Shown here: positions 1 to 10,255 of the stretch, one piece after another | Numbering within the stretch: position 1 is the stretch's first letter | Layout of the letters: each line of letters starts with the position of its first letter | DNA from: Epichloe hybrida | Taxonomy: Eukaryota; Ascomycota; Sordariomycetes; Hypocreales; Clavicipitaceae | Length of the DNA: 64,000 nt | Assembly (NCBI GenBank): GCA_019022495.1 | Contig: JAFEKR010000005.1 | Span: 2,480,001-2,544,000 of the forward strand | Reading direction: 5' to 3' | Notes under the pieces: model-generated | The model's database searches: none | The model's input: the letters and a program-made list of their open reading frames with translations, nothing else | What the model was told of the DNA's origin: nothing | Position numbers and translations under genes: made by a program

Positions 1-446
1 AGCTCATCCCAGCTCATCCCAGCTCATCCATGGATATTGAGCAAGAGGTATTTTTGGGGTTGTTAAACAGGACTGGACTGGACGAACTAATCCGTATGCT
101 GCTGTACATAACTTGTCTGGTGGGGCCCCGTCCGCCCCCTATTCGTTCGTAGGTGTTCGTGCTAGGTGTTCGCAGGTGCCGTCGGGGTTTTAAAGTTGAT
201 CTCTCCAGCGTGCTGGCTGGGTCGGGTCATGTCATCAAAAGTGAATCAGTTGATGATGCAGATTCACATGGAATCAACCGTTTCTTAGCAGCACCACCAC
301 CACCACCACCACCACCACCACATTATTGCGTTTTGGCGTCTCTTGACCTCCTCATCCATTCTACCTGTAGGAACGCTTGCACCTCAATGTCATAACTTGC
401 GGCGCATCTTGGCTCTTCCAATGAAAGGAGTACCGAAAGAAGAGCC
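1..446. other. Intergenic, simple repeats
   Basis: No gene is seen. The window opens with three copies of the 10-bp unit AGCTCATCCC (1-29). A (CAC)n microsatellite lies at about 291-321. The segment just before 447 is the presumed promoter and 5' leader of the thioesterase gene. Confidence 0.6.
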
Positions 447-1709
447 ATGGTCGAGTTCAAAGACGGTTTCGCGGCAGCTCAGGAGAGGGCCATCGCTGCC
501 TACCGCGAATGGCCTCGTAAGAGTTTCGCAGAGTTCATGGAGCTTGTGCCCATCCCAGACCATGTCTGCAAGCAAGGCAAGGACATCAAGCGCTTCATGA
601 GCCGTCAACCGGCGTGGCTGGAAGGCAAAGAGCTGCCATGGGATGTCCTGTTCCAGACCATCAAGGGACCGCGACCTCGACATACCGGATTGGGTGTGTT
701 CGGTGGTTGCGTCTTTGCACAAGCGTCCTTGGCTGCTGCGCGAGCCGTCGAGGAGGAAGAACGGCAGCAGAAGGAGGCTACTGGCGAGGCAAAACCTCGA
801 CCTGGAATTCACGTAGGCTACTTGATCCGAATCAAGACATACATGCTCGATACCGACGTGTGAGGCCTACCATATCGCTAACCGGTGTTTCAGTCAATAC
901 AAGGCATCTTCACGAAACCTGGACTGGGTGATCGCCCTTTTGTTTTCGACGTCTGCGGCATAATGAGTGCGCGAACCTTTTTAGGTTGTCGAGTCGACGT
1001 TCGCCAACCGAAGCAGCCCTCCTCAAATCCCGCCGGCCCTTTCCCTGATTCCGATGCCGGCCTGCCTTTGAACGACATCTGCTTCAGCTGTATAACGACC
1101 TTCAAGCGCCCGGCAGATGGTGCTGATGATGTACAATCGCCCGAATCCGCTCAAAAACGATATGCGGACATATTATCACAACGGGCACCAGATCAATGGG
1201 AACCGGCACCCCTCTCAGACATCGATATCATCACTGCTCTATTCCCCGGGGCTGGGCACGGAGCCTTCCCCATGCTCGACATGTACAAGGTTGACATGTC
1301 GGAATACAACGAGAACAAGGAGTTGCCGGACCGCCGACAGCTCATCCTCTACCGGCCAATGAAACCCATACCCGAGGACGACGTCAACGGGCACATCGCG
1401 TGTCATGCCTTTGAGGCGGACAGAAATGGTCTCAGCATGCTTGCCAATCAACTGGGTTATGGCTTCAATATGGGAATGGCGGCGAGTCTCAGCTATTCCT
1501 TCTTCGTGCACACCAACCCGCAGGACGCCGTTATGGACGGCGAGGGATGGTGGATCCAGGAGATCAACTGGCCAAGAGTCGGAGCGAGTAGGGGCATGTT
1601 GGAGAGCAGGATTTGGAGTCCCGACGGTAAACATGTTGCGAGTGCATACCAGGACGGCATCATTGTGCCTGCTCGAGCGCCATCGGAGGCGAGGCGGACA
1701 AAGTTGTGA
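447..1709 (+). CDS. Acyl-CoA thioesterase (TesB-type double hotdog)
   Basis: Two exons, 447-812 and 894-1709, joined across an 81-nt intron (donor GTAGGC, branch CTAAC, acceptor CAG) give 393 residues. The join restores the family signature HSIQG followed by a KPGLGDRPFVFDV stretch. This is typical of fungal acyl-CoA thioesterase II/TesB proteins, which hydrolyse acyl-CoA to free fatty acid and CoA. The N-terminal hotdog half contains GGCVFAQASLAAAR. The C-terminal half ends in the motif WIQEINWPRVGASRGMLES, where the family usually has a W-x-L-x-x-x-x-S-P...GRG block. The C-terminus is RRTKL; TKL resembles a weak PTS1 tripeptide, so peroxisomal location is possible but inferred. The first ATG in a good context (GCCATGG) was taken as the start. 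Reading past 812 without splicing hits a stop at 861 and loses the motif, so the intron is well supported. Confidence 0.88.
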
Positions 1710-2405
1710 AATTACATGTTGGAAACAAATAATACCTGTGGACTATGCTAGTAGATCAAAGGCGGCCTCTGATACGTGCGGGCACGCAGCTTTGTGGGCT
1801 TAGCATGGCGTGTTGTTTTGTTGTGACAAGTCTCGCTGGTGCAACTGGCAACTCACCTGGCCAGCTGTTTGTCGCCATGTTCAAGTGGTGGTGTGATTGA
1901 TTCGCCCAATGCCCGTCGCAGCCGTTGAGACACAGACCCCACTTCTCTTCTCTGTCCACGACATCCTCGCATGGCAGTACTCTGACTTCTCTACTTCTTG
2001 TATCGCGCTTCCACATGCCTTTTCTTCTTGCGAAGAACCTTCCATAAGAACGTGTTCAAGAACATTTTTCATAACATACAACCTTGTGTTGATTAAAAGT
2101 AAGTCATGCCTTGTGTTATTTTTTAATCATACTCTAGAGGTGGTGGATCTTGCTTTTGTTTCGTCCCATTCCTTCGTATTTTCTGTCTCTTTACCTAAGC
2201 AAAGTATTAAATTTTACTATCTGCTAGCTGTATTCCATTCGCTAGCATGGCATCCCAGGAGACCTTCGCCGAACCTATCACTAGGTTTCCGACTCAAACC
2301 TCCTCAAGCACCATTGCTACGCCCTCAAAGGATCTCAGTTTCTAGAAGACACTGCAGACCCCGTATGAGGCTGTTTATAAGCTCGACCACAGCGGCACTT
2401 TCTAC
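1710..2405. other. Intergenic / 5' region of the next gene
   Basis: Holds the 3' flank of the thioesterase gene and the leader of the next gene. A GTAAGT at about 2099 and a TAG at 2245 could bound an untranslated intron. An ATG at 2247 opens a 32-codon frame that ends in TAG at 2343-2345 and is in register with the coding region starting at 2406 (see findings). Confidence 0.4.
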
Positions 2406-3221
2406 ATGGAACCTGCCTCACTGCGAGGCGTGCCCGTCCAGCGGATCGACGAGCATTCGAAGTACTGGGAGACTTCATGGAGCTCTCTAGATGAGTTTCT
2501 TGGCCATGAGAGCGAAGAGAAGGCCTTGAAGGAGTATTACCAAATCCTCAAAAACCAAGGGACTCACGATCCTGCCATTTACAAACGGGCCAAGCTCCAT
2601 CAGGATAATATGAGCAAACATGTCAAGATCCGCGAGATCTTCAGCGATGTCAGCTCATACCACCCCAATCAGCTTGTGTCAAAACATCATCTTCCCGTCG
2701 AGGGCCTCTGCCAGAAAGAGATGATGTATCGCATTGCTTGCAAGGTCTCTGATCTCAAGGTCTTGAACAGTAAAGGTATCTTGACAATGGATGCTTGGGA
2801 CTTTCTACGATGGCGCGTTCATCTTCGAATCAACGAGAAGATTAATCATATTGGTGAGAGCGCAAAGGGCTTTGTTCGATCAACCATTTTCAAGCTATTT
2901 GATCATCAGAATGGCTTGGCCACGGATTCTGTTATGCGCGAGGCTATCCTGTTGTCGGCACAGTATCAGAATCGTCTTGCGAGCTTCAAGACCCATGCAA
3001 ATGATCGAAAGACTCCGGGTATCACGGTGCAGAAGCACTTGAAGGGACCTACGACCAAGCCTCCGTCTGGGCAGCGTGTTCATCAGCCGAGTTTATCCAG
3101 GGCTGTTGTAAGACAGCGAGTCAAGATGGATGCTCGGTCAGAGCGTCGTCGTCTATTAAAAGCGCAACCTGGAACGTATCAGGGCGTCAACGCGTTTCGT
3201 GCTCAGCGTCAGGAGAAATGA
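2406..3221 (+). CDS. Conserved-looking hypothetical protein, 271 aa
   Basis: A single open frame of 271 codons from ATG 2406 to TGA 3219-3221. I do not recognise the family. The protein is charged and largely helical in appearance, with no signal peptide or membrane segment. The last third is basic, low-complexity and rich in Arg, Lys, Gln and Ser, which suggests a nucleic-acid or ribosome-associated role, but this is only inference. The start is uncertain. Twenty sense codons upstream of 2406 (2346-2405) also read as protein-like sequence in the same frame, preceded by an in-frame TAG (2343-2345) and a further 32-codon frame from ATG 2247. No splice pair I tried removes the TAG in phase. The annotated start is therefore the first ATG after the amber codon. 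Confidence 0.6.
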   Translation: MEPASLRGVPVQRIDEHSKYWETSWSSLDEFLGHESEEKALKEYYQILKNQGTHDPAIYKRAKLHQDNMSKHVKIREIFSDVSSYHPNQLVSKHHLPVEGLCQKEMMYRIACKVSDLKVLNSKGILTMDAWDFLRWRVHLRINEKINHIGESAKGFVRSTIFKLFDHQNGLATDSVMREAILLSAQYQNRLASFKTHANDRKTPGITVQKHLKGPTTKPPSGQRVHQPSLSRAVVRQRVKMDARSERRRLLKAQPGTYQGVNAFRAQRQEK

Positions 3222-3834
3222 GATGTAGCAGATTTTTTTTTTTTTTTGAGACGGGATTTGGCATTACTGGGAGGTGCAGGATTTGGCTCATTACTAAATG
3301 GTTTTTGTTTAACGCTTTGGCTGGGGCTTGGCTTGTGTGTCTCTTGGCCGAGACTTGTGGTTAGTTGATGGCGAACATGGCACCCATTGAGTCTAGCTAG
3401 GTTAGAACAGTTACGGAGCATAGGCAGTTTTCAAGGGTTGCAATTGAATACAACGGGATGATACGATCCTGCCCCGTTTCACCGAAATACTCACGAAGAA
3501 GTGATCAATGTCCTCAAGGAACCACCGACTAGTAGGGGTATTTCGGCTGAGATGGCGTGCAATTATGACCGAGTAAAAGATGGACCGTAATCGAGGTAAT
3601 AGATGCATGCTTGTCGCAAAAAGCTTTTTGGGGACTTGGCCAATAACCTCATACCATTTCAGCTGACAATTGATGAGAGCCCAAGGCCGGGAAGCCTCAG
3701 GTAGTATCACGTGATTGATTCGTGGGTCAACAATTCCAGGATGGATCATTCGATCTCCAAGGAAAATACAACCCACCACAGCTCGACATCCCCAATTGCA
3801 TTGCTGAAGTGCTCTCATCGACGGCACCGACACC
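3222..3834. other. Intergenic between hypothetical gene and COX4
   Basis: No gene is supported. There is a T-rich tract just after 3231, probably in the 3' UTR of the upstream gene. The right end is the COX4 promoter. A long reverse frame across 3411-3911 overlaps COX4 exon 1 antisense and has no recognisable features. Confidence 0.5.
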
Positions 3835-4736
3835 ATGTTCTTGCAACGTTCTGCCATTGCTGCGGCCCGCCGCGCCGCTGTCTCTCCCGTCGTCGCTCGC
3901 TCTTTCACCACCTCCTTCGTTCGCCGTACGCATAATTTCCCGCTTCCCGAACACGACCGCCGTTGTTGTCTCGTTGCTGTCCATCACACATTCTAACAGT
4001 TTGGCACAGGCGAAGCTGGCAAGGGCCCTACCACTCCCAATGAGCAGGCTGCTGCTCTAGCTGGCACCACCCAGAAGAAAATCGGCGACTACAAGGTTCT
4101 GAACGGTACGTTCTTCGCGTGACGAATTCTCGGCAACCTCGGTTAGGGGGATTCAAGGGCGGCTGGATAACCTAGGGGTCAATCGATGAAATCGCGACTA
4201 ACTCGTGTTATACGCATTCTTCATACAGAAATCAAGTCTGAAGACGACTTGTTTGGCCCTGGTGCCAAGCCCGGAACCGTTCCCACCGATCTCGAGCAGG
4301 CCACTGGTCTGGAGCGTCTGGAAATTCTGGGAAAGATGGAGGGTGTCGACATCTTCGACATGCGGCCCCTCGATGCTAGCCGCAAGGGAACTATGGAGAA
4401 CCCCATCATGGTCCGATCCGCAGGCGAGGAGCAATTCGCCGGTTGCACTGGCTACCCTGCCGACTCTCACGTTGTTCACTGGCTCCGCGTAAGTTGGAAT
4501 TTCCGTTCTACCTGGTCCTATTTCCACTCGACCGTTCATAGATAGGGATCGCTGACGTGGAAAAAAAACAGGTCACCAAGGACCGCCCCATTGAGCGATG
4601 CCCTGAGTGTGGCAGTGTTTACAAGATGAATTACATTGGCCCCGAGGATGACCACCACGGCCATCACCACGGCCCCGAAATTGAGGAGCCCAAGACCTTT
4701 GCAGACTTCGTCAAACCCGAGTACCGATACCGATAA
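3835..4736 (+). CDS. COX4: Cytochrome c oxidase subunit IV (COX4; mammalian Vb)
   Basis: Four exons, 3835-3925, 4010-4105, 4229-4488 and 4572-4736, give 203 residues, all phases consistent. This is the nuclear-encoded zinc-binding subunit of respiratory complex IV on the matrix side of the inner mitochondrial membrane. Residues 1-30 form an Arg/Ser/Ala-rich, acid-free presequence starting MFLQRSAIAAARRAA and ending near ARSFTTSFVR, typical of matrix targeting. The mature part has GLERLEILGKMEG, the C-T-G-Y-P segment and the C-P-E-C-G-S-V-Y-K motif that supplies zinc ligands in this family. The C-terminus has a His-rich insert (DDHHGHHHG), longer than the roughly 155-residue yeast protein but in the range expected for filamentous fungi. 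Exon 1 encodes almost exactly the presequence. Confidence 0.95.
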
Positions 4737-5316
4737 ATAACTTCTTTTGTAATTTGTACGGCGGAGGGGCAATCGTGTATTAAGGTCAGCATTTTTTAGT
4801 TGATAGGCGGAGAGACGAAATATTTCACATGGAGAGGAGCAGCGACTGTGTAGATTATGGTGCAACTTTTTTTCCATTTGCCCACTTAGAGGCATCAAAG
4901 AAATGATGTGTGATGCTTGTGTTTCACCATCCGTTGTGCGCTTAGCAGGACTGACACATTGGTCGGATGCAGGTGACAGTAGGCGATAGCTCGCTTTGAG
5001 GAACTACACGCCTCGCTCAGTCCGAACCTCATCTCAGGTATTATCTCTTGGTCCACACGTTGATGATAGCTCGTCTGATGTGACCACTGTTTGCGGTGAG
5101 ACACAGAACAGCTCGAAACGCATCTAGTGTGACTGTTGACAGGCGGTTCTCGGGCGGCACTAGTTTATCCATAGTGACGACTTGTTTGTCCAAGAGAGCA
5201 CAGTGTCCTTTCTAATTGCGCTGGCTCCGCCTCTTCCATTGCTCTTGTGACATTGATTGCCTCAGTAATGGCTGACACCGAATCCCCCTATCCAACCAAT
5301 ATGAACGAGAGCCTGT
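4737..5316. other. Intergenic, convergent 3' flanks
   Basis: Lies between the 3' ends of COX4 (+) and the DUF4604 gene (-). It should hold both 3' UTRs and terminators. Nothing else is recognised. Confidence 0.5.
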
Positions 5317-5823
5317 TCAACCCTCATCTTCATCGAAGCTAAGCTTGATTTTCTTAGCCTTCTTCTTGACCTTTTTATTAACTTGCGCCTCGTCCTTCAC
5401 CGCGCCCTTCTTCTTTTGAACCTCATTTTTTGTTCCGGTATCAGAGGAATCCTCTCCAATCACTTTACCGACTTTGCGTTTTCGTGTCCCGATGGATGAC
5501 TTGTTCTCGGCATCTTGTTTCTCAGTCTTCTCGCCGACTTCGGAAACCTCCCCTTCACCAACACCGACATCACCCCTGGGATCAGCCTCTTTCACCGTGC
5601 CGTCCCTCTCAACCTGAACATCTACACTGTTTCCATGCTCATCGACGACCAACGGCGCATCTTCTGCCTCTTCGCTGCTTGACCGTTTCTTGACGGATCT
5701 CTTCTGGGCAGCTAGCAGGGGGTCTGGCCCAGTTACCCTTCCTGCCTGTGCGTGGAGTCGTTGCAGAAACGGTGGTAGCGAGGAGTTGTAAGAGAGATTC
5801 TTGGAGGTGATTTTTTCAGGCAT
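5317..5823 (-). CDS. DUF4604-family nuclear-type protein
   Basis: An uninterrupted reverse frame of 168 codons. The N-terminus MPEKITSKNLSYNSSLPPFL with a following QRLHAQ, and the C-terminus KIKLSFDEDE, match the two conserved ends of the DUF4604 family, found across fungi and animals and without a settled function. The middle is disordered, very rich in Lys, Glu, Asp and Ser, with several Lys clusters (KKRSSSEE, TRKRKV, KKVKKKAKK) that could act as nuclear localisation signals. Length and two-ended conservation are normal for the family, so the model is complete and intronless. The gene is convergent with COX4. Any role in transcript processing or chromatin would be a guess. Confidence 0.85.
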   Translation of the reverse strand: MPEKITSKNLSYNSSLPPFLQRLHAQAGRVTGPDPLLAAQKRSVKKRSSSEEAEDAPLVVDEHGNSVDVQVERDGTVKEADPRGDVGVGEGEVSEVGEKTEKQDAENKSSIGTRKRKVGKVIGEDSSDTGTKNEVQKKKGAVKDEAQVNKKVKKKAKKIKLSFDEDEG

Positions 5824-6705
5824 GTTGGTAAGTGACAGACAGCATGTCTAAATTTAATTTTCGCGGATTAACATCGGCCTCTCACCAATTTTAGCTATCT
5901 TTCAACGTCCAAAGGTATGCAGCTTGACACTAGAACAATGCCCCGGTTCAGCAAATGCAAGATGCGATGCGATGCGATGAGTGTATGCGAAATCTGGGGA
6001 CAGAAGGCCTCGATCGGGTGGACGGATAATCCGAGGCAGAAGAAAGGAACATTTCAGGCGCGTGCTGGTGATTGGCTGAAAATGGACGAGGGGGGACCCT
6101 TGCTGTTATCGCCGGCTTGTTCAATTAAAAGCCCGCCCCCTCTGAACCGGCCAATGAGCCGCTGTCGAGGCCCCAGCTTCTGCAGCTGAATAAAGCCGGG
6201 TTGGGTTGTCAGGAGCCTGGGTCTAGTAGATTTGGTTGACGGCGTACATCGCACCTTCGCACTTTCGCACTTTCGCACCTTCTCCTGACGACGTCTTTCT
6301 CTTTCGTCAAAGACCATACCCCATCTCGACGCTGCCACGCAACTCCGTGCATTGATAGCTATCAGTGTGCGCCGTGGTCTCCATTGTCTGGCAGTTGCTC
6401 GCCCACAGCTGCGCCAACTTTGACACGTTGGGTTCGTGGCAGACGGCGCTTTTAATCCCGTCTACGCCCGTCCTGGTCATTTTCCAGGATCGATCATTCT
6501 TGTCACTCGTTCATCCGCGACACCCTCCCGGTTTTCTTTTCGACAACGATCCCGTTTTCTTCTCTCTAGCTGCAGTCGGGTTGTGGTTACATTCGCCGGC
6601 CAAACTGTGCTCTTTTTTTCTTCTTAGCCGTTCTTCGGCCGAGCTGAGCACTGCATCTTCGCCTTTCCCCCTTGGGGAGACGGCCACCGCATCCAAACTC
6701 CCCGA
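5824..6705. other. Intergenic, DUF4604 promoter side
   Basis: Promoter region of the DUF4604 gene (reverse strand) and sequence downstream of the MRT4 fragment. I searched the reverse strand here for the missing MRT4 C-terminal half (FFGKTK-like and GLLFTNR-like motifs) and did not find it. Confidence 0.5.
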
Positions 6706-6975
6706 CTAAAACCCATTCTGGAGAGTATCTGGCCAAGGCCTAGCGGAGGCCTCCTGCAATTTCGATATTTCTAAATCACGGGGACGATTCTCCTCTTTTG
6801 GATAGTTCAAGTCTTTCAGCGCGCTGTTCCGCATGTTGTCTACGCTGAAGACGAAGCAGTGCTGGTATTCGGGGACGGCATCGCGAATATTCTGGAACAG
6901 CTTGTCCTTTTGTTCGCGAGTCTTCTTGGAGACTTGGGTGAGGTGGAAGGTCTTGGCTCGTCGTGACTTGGGCAT
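6706..6975 (-). pseudogene. MRT4: 5' fragment of MRT4 (ribosome assembly factor)
   Basis: A reverse frame of 89 codons with an excellent start context (GCCGCCACCATG). Its first 54 residues match the N-terminus of the nucleolar 60S assembly factor Mrt4, a P0-like protein: MPKSRRAK, then [32 protein letters not shown] and SALKD. After SALKD the similarity stops. The family should continue with an R-x-E-L and FFGKTK segment and run to about 230-250 residues. Here 35 unrelated residues ([10 protein letters not shown]...) follow to a TAG. I find no usable donor with a downstream Mrt4 exon on this strand between 6705 and 5824. The simplest reading is a truncated or partly duplicated gene with its 5' end intact. 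An assembly break or a very distant exon is not excluded. Confidence 0.65.
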
Positions 6976-8496
6976 GGTGGCGGCGGGTTGAGAGATCGAG
7001 TGTTGATCTTTGGGGGATTGAAGATTTTGCCGTGGGTGGTCAGAAAATAGAGGAGATTGGATCGCGAACCATGCACCCTCGTGTCTTGGTCAAGCTGCGG
7101 CAGATTCGAAGATAGAGGCTGTACTGCTCAAGGCGGTGGTGGGTGGGAATGGGCGGTCCTCTGCGCGGGAGGGTAGAAAAAAAAAAATTAAGTTGCTTGC
7201 CATATCGATAAGATGGGCCTGATGGGAAAAAAATCCAAGACGTGGCTTTGTTCTTCTTCACACCCCGCAGTCGCAGTGCCATTGTGGCTGTCAGTTCTAG
7301 GACCCTTGAAAAAGTCTCTCGTGCCATCAACGTCCATCCGGTCATTCGATGCTACTATTTCGCCGAGTGGCAGGCTTGCATCGGTCATCGGGTGCATCAT
7401 CCGGAAGCTTTTGAAGCGGACATGACTGATGCTCAAGCCAGCCAATGAGACTCCAGCAACAGCAATTCATTTGTTGGCTCGTCATGTAAATTCGCAGTGT
7501 TCAGGTACGCAATGGCTACATTTCAAGTGAAGGCAGACAGACACGTGTCCTTATGCTAGCTTTTTTTTACTGGACTTTGATCTTGATGGCATTTGACACA
7601 CAATCGTTGATAATCCTATAGCTAAATATAGCTAGTATCTCTTGCATATGAAGATTAATTTATATTAGTCAATAATACACGAATAATCACTATTGACGAT
7701 AATAAAAAAAAAATTCTTTGTGAACCCTTCTTAACAAAGCCTACCTACCCTACACGCGCTTAAGGCAATTTACCTGATTTTTTCCCTTCTATCTGCGATT
7801 TTAGGATATGGGTCTTGTCTCCAACTTGAATTATTGTTTGCGCCACGTACGGAGTATTCCCTGCGGCAATAACATCAAAAAATTTATAACCTCAAAACAG
7901 TCAATGTGCCCCAGATATGAGTTGGTGACGGAATGCAAACTGTTCTTTCGTCGCAGGTTGTCATTGCGACAAAATCCCCTCCTGCCGGGCTGGCCCCGTA
8001 TTTGCCTTCCGACCATCGCAAAAGCCTTTGACGCACGGGCCAACGGGCGCTTGACGATGACCACCACCTTTATGATTTTTTTTTTCCCCTTACTCTCTTC
8101 CACTCCTCTGCAAGACTCAATAACGTAGTTTCTCAATCATACCTTCACCTCGTCCACCCCCTTTTCTCCCCTCTCCTCCATCCGTTGCAGCACCAGCTTC
8201 GACTGGCTTTTGTTTCTTCGCACATTTTTATTAACCAGGGCTGTACCAGCTTCCTCGGCTCTTCCCACCTACCTCGCCCATCGGCCGCCTTTATCATCAG
8301 GTGTCAATTTCTCCTAGCCATTGTCACTTTCACGATTCATTGTCATTGGACACCATCATCGCGAATCGACTGCACAGGCATCAAACTCGCAGACTCACCC
8401 CCTTGAAACCTCACTTCGTACCGACGACCACGCGATCGACTTCACTGCCCTGCCGTCCTACCTCTCCTCCCACCTTCCATCTAGGACATAGCAACC
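6976..8496. other. Intergenic with an AT-rich patch
   Basis: Contains the divergent upstream regions of the MRT4 fragment (-) and the NTF2/RRM gene (+). About 7546-7735 is markedly AT-rich, with TATAGCTAAATATAGCTAG-type sequence resembling the RIP-mutated DNA at the right end of the window; it may be an old transposon relic. A TACGGAGTA motif lies at 7848-7856. From about 8080 to 8496 the DNA is C/T-rich, as is common in fungal promoters and leaders. No gene is supported. Confidence 0.5.
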
Positions 8497-10255
8497 ATGT
8501 CCACGAACGGTAGCTTCGCCCAGCAGGAGCAGTACAAGAACGGCGAACAGGCTACTTCTGGAGGTGCCGACCCCAGTGCCACGAACAGTAATCTCTCCAA
8601 AGACGAAGTCGGTTGGTACTTTGTCGAGCAGTACTACACAACCCTGAGCAAATCGCCAGAGAAGCTTCATGTAAATCGCCATTCAACATCATGTGTGAAT
8701 TTTACGAAGCTAGGCTAACCTGTGCGATTGCAAACAGCTTTTCTATGGCAAGCGCTCTCAATTTGTCTACGGTCGGGAGGCGGAAGTGGCCAATGTATCC
8801 GTTGGACGTCAGGTAAGAATTGTCATTCGTTTTTCAATTTCAACAGCATCATCAAGCTAAGAGTGTGGTCCTTTTCAACAGCCAATTCAAGAGCGCATCA
8901 GGGCTCTTGAATTTGAAGACTGCAAAGTTCGAGTCTCCAACGTCGACTCCCAGGCATCGTTTGATAACATTGTAATTCAAGTCATCGGTGAAACCTCCAA
9001 CAAGGGTGCTGAGCCCAAGAAATTTGTTCAGACCTTTGTTCTCGCACAGCAACCGTCGGGATACTTTGTTCTCAACGATATCCTGCGATACATCAGCGAG
9101 GAGGAAGAGGACGAGGCTACCGAAATAACCGATACTTCAGCCGACTTGCAGGAGCCTGCCCCTACTGCCGCAGAGCCCGAGTCTATCAAAGAAGATGCCG
9201 TTGACGAGCCCAAGCTCAACGCAGATGCCGTTGACGAGAAGCTCAACGAGACTGCTACTGCTCAGGTTGAGACCCCCGTGGACGGTGGTGATGCCGCTGA
9301 AACCCCAAAGGCTGCCGAGGCCAAGACTGAGCCCGTTGTGGAGGCTGCTCCTCAGGAAGCCGCCAAGGAGACTGTGCCTGAAACCGAGAAGTCCAAGGAA
9401 CTCGGCCCAACTCCTGTTGCTAACCCCAAGCAGGAGGAGGCGCCTGCTCCCGCTCCCGCGCCTATAATGCCTCCAAAGCCCATGACTTGGGCTAGCCGTG
9501 CTGCTGCTGCCGCTGCTGCCGCTGGACCTCGACCCGTGGTGCCCCTTCCCAAGACTGCCACTCCCCCAGCGCAAAACGAAAAACGAGCTCCTGCCCCAGC
9601 CGCCCCAGCCGCTTCTCCTGCTGTCACCGCTGCCACCGCTGCTCCCGCTCAACCCGCCGCCGCCACCACCGCCCATGCCTCTGAGGCAGTTGCCAAAGAG
9701 TCATCTGGATGGCAGACGGCCGGCGCTGATTCCAAGCGCCAGAATCGACCCCAGTCTATCTCTGCTAACGTCACTGAGAAGGAAGGTACGCTTGGATACG
9801 TAAAATTCGTCAGCGACAAGGTCCAGGATGCTGATTTGCGCGGGGCTCTGGCCGCTCACGGCGAGCTGGCCTACTTTGACATTAACCGACAGAAGGTACG
9901 TCATACTTGAAGATCCAATTCTGATAAGAAGTAAACATGGCTGACTTGGAAATGATAGAACTGTGCTTTCGTCGAATACAAGACTGTCGAGGGTTATCAA
10001 GCTGCTGTCGCTGCCAACCCTCATGTTGTTAATGGCGTTGAAATTGTTGTGGAACCTCGACGACCCAAGTCCAGTGCCTACGGAGGAAATAACTACAACA
10101 CTGGCCGGGGTAACGCCTCGGGAGGACGTGGCCGTGGAGGCTTCGAAGGTACCCGCAACGCTCAGGGTAACCAGCGTGGCAACTTCTCAGGCCAGAACCG
10201 TGGCCGTGGCGGTGCTGCTCGTGGCCGTGGCGGTTCCCAGGCGAACAATGCTTAA
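8497..10255 (+). CDS. NTF2-domain and RRM RNA-binding protein (G3BP-like)
   Basis: Four exons, 8497-8670, 8738-8812, 8882-9895 and 9959-10255, give 519 residues. Order of parts: a short disordered N-terminus; an NTF2-like domain (about 30-165), starting VGWYFVEQYYTTL and continuing LFYGKRSQFVYG, with FVLAQQPSGYFVLND near its end; a long Ala/Pro/Glu-rich linker; an RRM (about 390-455) with GYVKFVS and the RNP1-type NCAFVEYK; and a C-terminal RGG/RG tail. This is the architecture of animal G3BP and the fungal Bre5/Nxt3 group, which bind RNA, join stress granules and partner the Ubp3 deubiquitinase. The last intron splits the RRM just before RNP1. Cytoplasmic RNA binding is well supported by domains; the partner protease is inferred from the family. 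Confidence 0.9.

Noticed and set aside
858..893. 36-nt intron alternative in the thioesterase gene
   Set aside because: It is in phase but unusually short and inserts residues that break the HSIQG motif; the 813-893 intron restores the motif.
3411..3911. 166-codon reverse frame overlapping COX4 exon 1
   Set aside because: Antisense to a certain exon, no domain, Ala/Arg composition reflects the COX4 presequence strand.
7242..7448. 68-codon forward frame with protein-like look (SRSAIVAVSSRTLEKVSRAI)
   Set aside because: Short, no recognised family and no splice partners; could be chance or a fragment.
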